Source: Lycium barbarum (taxonomy: Eukaryota > Streptophyta > Magnoliopsida > Solanales > Solanaceae). Taken from it: a stretch of 64,000 nucleotides of DNA. Location of the stretch: NCBI RefSeq assembly GCF_019175385.1, contig NC_083337.1, forward strand, positions 165,243,713 to 165,307,712, read 5' to 3'. Positions 58,616 through 64,000 of the stretch are shown piece by piece (position 1 is the first letter of the stretch; each line of letters opens with the position of its first letter). Both the position numbers and the translations under genes were made by a program. The notes beneath the pieces are model-generated. The model was not told where the DNA came from. It worked only from the letters and a program-made list of their open reading frames with translations, and searched no databases.

Positions 58616-60970
58616 ATTACATGTGTGGGCACGTGTATTTATTGGCACTTCATAATGAAATTAATTAGCAAAAATCCATCCTCAACTTTGGAAAACAGAA
58701 AGAGGAAATTTCATCTTTTGACTTAGATTTTTGGATGAACAGGTCACGTTTCTAATGCTTCCATAATTTACAAGAAATTAACCTTGAGTCCATGGTTAGT
58801 AAAAGCGTAAAACAGATGAAATGTCAAATTTCTCACATATATTTTCCAAAAAACATTCCAAGAGTCCAGGATACAAGATGTATAGCTCAAAGAAAAAATA
58901 AATGGCTGATTTATGCAAGTGCCTCTTTTTTGGGCCATCATTTATATTCTGTCCCTATTTTAAAAATTGTGTAAATATAATCTTCACCCATCCGAACAAT
59001 TTTAGACTTGAGTCTAATGTTTAATCATATATTGCTTAACCTCACATATAAAACGTTAGATTACTGTCTAAAGTTTGAAATAACTTACAAATTCATTTTT
59101 AGACCTTTCTCACAAGATTTTTGATTTGATAAAAAATGATCTTTAAACTGTAGTCTAAAGGTCCATAACTTACGAGAGAAATAAAAAAGATCTGAAACGG
59201 TTGTTCCAAAAAGGAACAAGCTGCGAAGATAAGAAAATGAATGCCATAAACTTGGGATGGTTACTCGGCAAACAAAAAAACCGCTGCTGCTGCTTCTTCT
59301 TCTTCTCGGAGAATAGTAAATCGAAAATTCAGACGTTAATACTAAGTATATGTCATTTAGTATAGTTTTTTTCTTTGTAAGTACCATGCATTCTTCATTT
59401 CTTTGTAAGTACCATGCAACTCCTGAGTGTTTAGCTTTAAAAGTATTAAAATTGACCATTATTCTTAAACGACATTATAAAACACTTCGAAGCATGCTAG
59501 AAATGTCTTTTATAAAGTTTTTTAATCCTTTTGTGTACAAATGAAATAAAATTTTATGCAGATGGGATTGTACATAATGTCAAGTTTCAATAGCTTAACT
59601 GTAGACCTGAGCTAAGCCAAATTAAAGTTCAAAATTAGACATACAAGTATGAAATTTGTAAAATGATATACGAACTTATCAGGAATTGTTGAAATGTAAG
59701 CAAACGGTGCCATAGAACTTTTGAACCTAAATTAGAAGCTTCAGGTTCCAGGTAAATGCAATCGTTATGGATTACGTATTAATTAAGTACAAAAATTGTT
59801 GAACCTAATGATTTTAGCTGTTAAAAGTTGATCATACATTCTTTCAATTCTTAGACAAAAAGTCACGAATTTTATTAAGCTGGAACTTTCTCCAAAATTA
59901 CTTACTATTAGAAGCTAAATCAAAATGTGCCTTTTAACATTATCCTTCAAAATAGGCACAGGCGCACAGCTACTAGCCAAAGAATTTGAAGTTTCAACGC
60001 ACCATGCCAATTTAGACTTGTATAGTTTAGCACCTCTTCTTCTTTGCTATTTTCCCAATTACAAGTTCCCGGACAACAAAAGAACATTTTATAAGCGGAC
60101 TATGCTATTTTCTATAATTGCTTCCAACTTATAGACGCACCCAATGACATAATTAATAAATAATATCTTCATGTCCCTACGTATCATGGAATATTTGTTA
60201 AGGTCTGTTAGTCCACATTGGTAGCTAAAGCCCTATTGTCCAACAGCAGCAAGGTGACAAAACCCCTTTCTAGATTTTTCTTGGTTTTTTCCAGTAATGT
60301 AACTCCTTTTTTTGTTCTCGACAGAGAGTTAATTATATACATTAAAAAATATAACTAATTACTAAAAATTAAAATTTTATTTACTTATATGACCTGTCTC
60401 ATCCTTGATATATATCTAGACTCATCCAAAATTTAAATAACAGGATTATAAGAATTAAATGGGAAATTAACAACACACAATACCTGATTCGGAGGTACAT
60501 GTATAGGTTCCTACATGGCCAGAATTTATATTAAGGAAAGTCAAAATATAAAAAAGGTGAACACGCTAAGACGCTAAGGAAATTCAAGATACATATAATA
60601 TACAGTAGAACTTTTTTTACCTATGTACATAATGTTTTATTTAGCAAAAGAGTTGTCAATTGACACCCCTTGAATAAGGGTGGCTCCTATTCCCAACTAC
60701 ACTGTAATCAATTAAAGTTTTAAAGCATCCCATGCAACATGAATAGACAACCAAAAATGGCATGAATGTGACGTGAGAAATGAAAAGAGAATTTATTTCA
60801 AAAAGAAACTATAGTTGTGATCTTTAATAAATGCATAGAATATCAACCAGCAAAAGCTCAACGGAGAAGAATTTCAAAAAGGAGTCCTCGGTCTTTTAAT
60901 TATCTTATTTTTTTTTAATATTAATATATCCAGAAAGCATTACGATGCTTCATTAGCCACCTGAATTAAA
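58616..60970. other. Spacer upstream of copy 7
   Basis: A mixture of array-flank blocks also seen at 10600-10900, 18700-18960, 34310-34560 and 41461-41830. No gene recognised; the 124-codon - strand frame at 59085-59459 crosses poly-Ser/Arg codon repeats (CTGCTGCTGCTTCTTC) and has no domain. The GGTAGCTAAAGCCCTATTG block at 60221 is the source-like partner of the chimeric junction at 41461. Confidence 0.6.
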
Positions 60971-60974
60971 TTTA

Positions 60975-61040
60975 GAACTTTAGTCAAAAGCAACTTCTTT
61001 TTAGTCAGTTTCACATTACCTTACTCTCCCCTATATAATG
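60975..61040 (+). promoter_or_regulatory. Promoter of CA copy 7
   Basis: The conserved ACTTTAGTCAAAAGCAACTT block (60978-60997) and TATA box CTATATAATG (61031-61040) are intact and single, with the ATG 72 bp further on. Confidence 0.65.
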
Positions 61041-61111
61041 ATCCTTGCGTTCTCTAAATTTTCTCATATCAACTAACAAAACATTTCATCAACACAGTTG
61101 AAGATATATTA

Positions 61112-63250
61112 ATGAAGATGGCAACAATAACCAAAATCTTGTTTATTTCGTTTCTTTTCATCTCAAGTGCATTTCTAGCAAGATCTGCGGAAGTTGGTAA
61201 ATATTTCAGTCTTTTTATGGATTATAATTATCTTTTAGGCGTCTTAGCTTGATTACGTAAATATATTTTTGCATTGTCAGTGTATAATTATATTATGATT
61301 TTCTTATGTCTGGGCAATTGCAGACAATGAGAGTGAGTTTAGTTATGATGAAAACGCCGAGAATGGACCAGCTAACTGGGGCAAGATTCATCCTGAATGG
61401 AGCACCTGCAATACAGGAAAATTGCAATCTCCAATTGATCTTCATAACAAAAGGGTTGAAATAGTTTCAAACTTGGGAATACTCCGAAAATATTACAAAC
61501 CATCTAATGCCACTCTCTTGAACAGAGGCCATGATATGATGGTAAATTGATATTGTGGATCAGTAGTACTAATAAAAATTAATTAGAAATTTCTCATGAT
61601 TGAAATCAATTTCTAATCATGAGTGTTTACCAATACAGTTGCAATGGGAAGGTGGTGCAGGATACCTGAAGATAAATGGAACTCAATAACAACTCAAACA
61701 ATGTCATTGGCACACCCCTTCTGAACACACAATAAATGGGAAAAGGTACTTCTCACATGCATATAAGTCTTATCCCTCAGTTTCATTTTATATGACACTA
61801 TTTTCTTCTTCATCTGAGAAAAGAGAATTATGTACAACTTTTTTATAATTAAAAATTCTTTTCTCATTTTATGCTTAATGACATGCTTTTATAGCCTTGG
61901 AAATATCATGAAATATTCAACACCACAAATTCTAAAGATAATATTTCTGATATGTGCCCATAAGCCTTCTCTGTTTTTTTTCTTTTTCTTGAACCATGTT
62001 AAACATAGACATATAAAATGAAAAGGAGAGTATATAATAGCTAATCATATCCCATGGCCTTGTGGCTGAAAAATGTGAATCTGCAGGTAGAAAATTTGTT
62101 TTTGTGTGTACTTTAAATCAATGATTGGATGGAACCATTTCTTGCAGCTCCTTAATTATAAAATGTTATCCATTCCATTACATGTTTTTTTTTTTTTTTT
62201 TTTTTTTGGGGTGTGGGGTGCTTTAATTCTTTATTTGGCGCATGAAGAATTTAAATGTATCAACAAATTAAATGCACAGGTTTAATTTGGAGGCACATTT
62301 GGTACATGAAAGCAACGATGGAAAGACTGCAGTCATTGGAATCATCTACAAAATTGGACGGCCCGATTCCTTCTTATCAATGGTAACACAAATTTTCTTT
62401 TTCTTTTGTATAACATTATAAGGATTTAAGTTGTATTGATCACTGATAATATAATAAGATTAATCTCTAATTCTATATTGTCAGTGCAATGTAACATGTT
62501 GTAAATTCAAGCTTCATTTGCAGTATTTCCTAAGTTGTTGACATTGTTTACATCTGATCACAGATAGAGAGGGATTTGAAAGCTCTTGCTAATATAAAAG
62601 ATGTAGAGAGAGCCATTGGAACTATTGATCCAAAACAAATACAAATGGCTGGCAAAAAATATTACAGGTATATTGGCTCACTGACAGTACCGCCTTGCAC
62701 TGAGGATGTTGTCTGGACTATTGATAGAAAGGTAATCAAATTTTCCCGCTTATTATTATGAAAATTAAATATAAGTACTTTATTTGAAATTAATTTTAAT
62801 TATGTTATATCGCTTTTTTAATTTCTCAGGTGAAAACTGTAAGCAAAAGACAAATGAAACTGATCCGAGATGCTGTTCACGATGTGAGTTGCTACCCCAA
62901 ATTAAAATTTCCTTTCCTGATTATATTTCATCCCTTATAGTGAATGTATCTTTTGGATCCAACTCTTACTAAACTAAGACTTTTTAGAACCAAAACCTAG
63001 GAGTATTTCTGTTTTAATCATGAATTTTTGAGACTAAAAGGAGGTGCGTGGCTCTTCAATTTAAAAACCTCAAGAATCTACTTATATATTACTAACTATA
63101 CAACTTCAATAAAGACACTGTTTTCTTGACTTTTTTTTTTTTTTTTTTCTATTATTTTGTTTATGACAGGAATCTGAAACCAATGCTAGACCAGCTCAGC
63201 CACTAAACAGACGTCCTATTAAATTCTACAAACCAGAACCAAAGCCCTGA
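61112..63250 (+). pseudogene. Alpha-carbonic anhydrase copy 7, intact except one stop codon
   Basis: Type B, 271-residue-equivalent frame. Exons: 61112-61196, 61324-61541, 61639-61745, 62280-62382, 62564-62731, 62830-62883, 63170-63250. All splice sites are GT-AG. The only lesion seen is TAA at 61687-61689 in exon 3, where all other copies have TAT or equivalent (GTQ-Y-QLKQ). It falls before the zinc-ligand motif [10 protein letters not shown], so the product would stop at residue 117 without an active site. Downstream, [15 protein letters not shown] and FYKPEPKP remain open. The NAT sequon is kept. Either a recent null allele or a base error in the assembly. Confidence 0.9.
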
Positions 63251-64000
63251 AATACAAGCGAATTGCTTATGTATCTATAGCTTCAGAAAGCACACACACC
63301 TTACGCTCTTTAAATTTAGCTGTCCGTTATTGTCTATTATTTATTATACTAGTACAGGATGATAATTAATAATTATCTTCAGAACTAGGACTAGAAATGT
63401 CTTTATGTCACATATGATTGTATTAACATTTAATTCCTTATTGCATTTATTCATTGTATCATCATCTCATAATAATAAATGCCAGTTTCTGGACGGATTT
63501 TGTTAACTTTCGCGAGCCACGAATTTGTCTGCATTAGATCCAGCATCCGACAAGGAGAATACAATATTGCGTGTGTAGTACTTGATAGTGAAAGCAAAAT
63601 CCAGGTCAACTTTGGAAATCACAAAGAGGAAATTCAAACTTCGACCTAAATTTTTGGATGACCAAGGCACGTTTCTAATAGATGACGAAAGTTCAACTTT
63701 CTCCCATGTGCCCAAAACATTTGAGTCCTCTAAAGATTCTTTCCTCAAGAAGTACATCTTTTGTATTGCATCTAGACATACGTTGCAAGTTCCAAATGCA
63801 TCTCTTAGTTTAGAGAGTCTAATCTCATGAATTGTCAACATATAATAATCTTTAAAAAAGGGAAGAAAATTACAAATCTTTAAAAAAGGGAAGAAAATTA
63901 CATTCTTTTTGATAATCAGCATCACTATATTTGGTTGATCGTCAGGCCTTAATCATATATTCTCATCGTTGTGAAACTTAGAGATGTATGTCAGTCTAGC
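63251..64000. other. 3' flank of copy 7
   Basis: Homologous to 48659-49250. A short tandem repeat of about 27 bp (ATCTTTAAAAAAGGGAAGAAAATTAC type) lies near 63850-63901. Overlapping short frames on both strands are not supported as genes. Confidence 0.65.

Noticed and set aside
59085..59459. 124-codon - strand frame
   Set aside because: Crosses CTG/CTT codon-repeat sequence and array-flank repeats also present in non-coding form elsewhere; no domain.
63582..63925. Overlapping frames on both strands at the right end
   Set aside because: The region is duplicated 3' flank of CA genes (compare 48960-49250); the frames differ between copies and show no coding constraint.

Overview
The window is nuclear DNA from a flowering plant, most probably Solanaceae (Nicotiana or Solanum type). 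It is AT-rich, has GT-AG introns, and carries Solanaceae-typical repeats: TS-type tRNA-derived SINEs, an RTE-clade LINE with a (TTG)n tail, Stowaway, hAT and Mutator MITEs, Helitrons, and copia remains. Genus and species cannot be fixed from sequence alone.

The main content (about 12.7-64 kb, all on + strand) is a tandem array of seven secreted alpha-class carbonic anhydrase (alpha-CA) genes, related to the plant alpha-CA/nectarin-III family. All share a seven-exon layout. Copies 1 (12880-15700), 3 (29023-31983) and 5 (46839-48658) are open from ATG to stop with all three zinc-binding histidines. Copy 7 (61112-63250) is intact except for one nonsense codon in exon 3. Copies 2, 4 and 6 are pseudogenes: copy 2 lacks its 5' half; copy 4 has stops, a frameshift, a lost splice site, a SINE in exon 5 and no exon 7; copy 6 has stops, lost splice sites, a zinc-ligand change and two large insertions. 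The copies fall into type A (1, 2, 3, 4, 6) and type B (5, 7), which differ in exon lengths, C-terminus and N-glycosylation sequons.

The intergenic DNA is also repeated, so the array grew by duplication of gene-plus-flank units. Because units are paralogous, many transposon insertions have a visible empty site in a sister unit. These include a Helitron upstream of copies 2-4 (empty before copy 1), a Mutator-like element between the upstream promoter block and TATA box of copies 3 and 4, a Mutator-like element with about 400-bp inverted arms downstream of copy 1, and a 3.1-kb Helitron in intron 4 of copy 6. A chimeric junction at about 41.46 kb joins a type-A gene lacking its last exon to a type-B upstream region, which itself has a fossil promoter (about 45.2 kb) and no gene.

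The first 12.7 kb holds a tandem pair of short secreted-peptide-like genes on the - strand: one intact at 6296-6535 and one frameshifted at 1419-1656. It also has a truncated RTE LINE, two hAT-like elements, several MITEs and SINEs, and a degenerate plastid 23S rRNA insertion. The intact CAs probably act in the secretory pathway or apoplast on CO2/bicarbonate. No other conserved protein gene was recognised.
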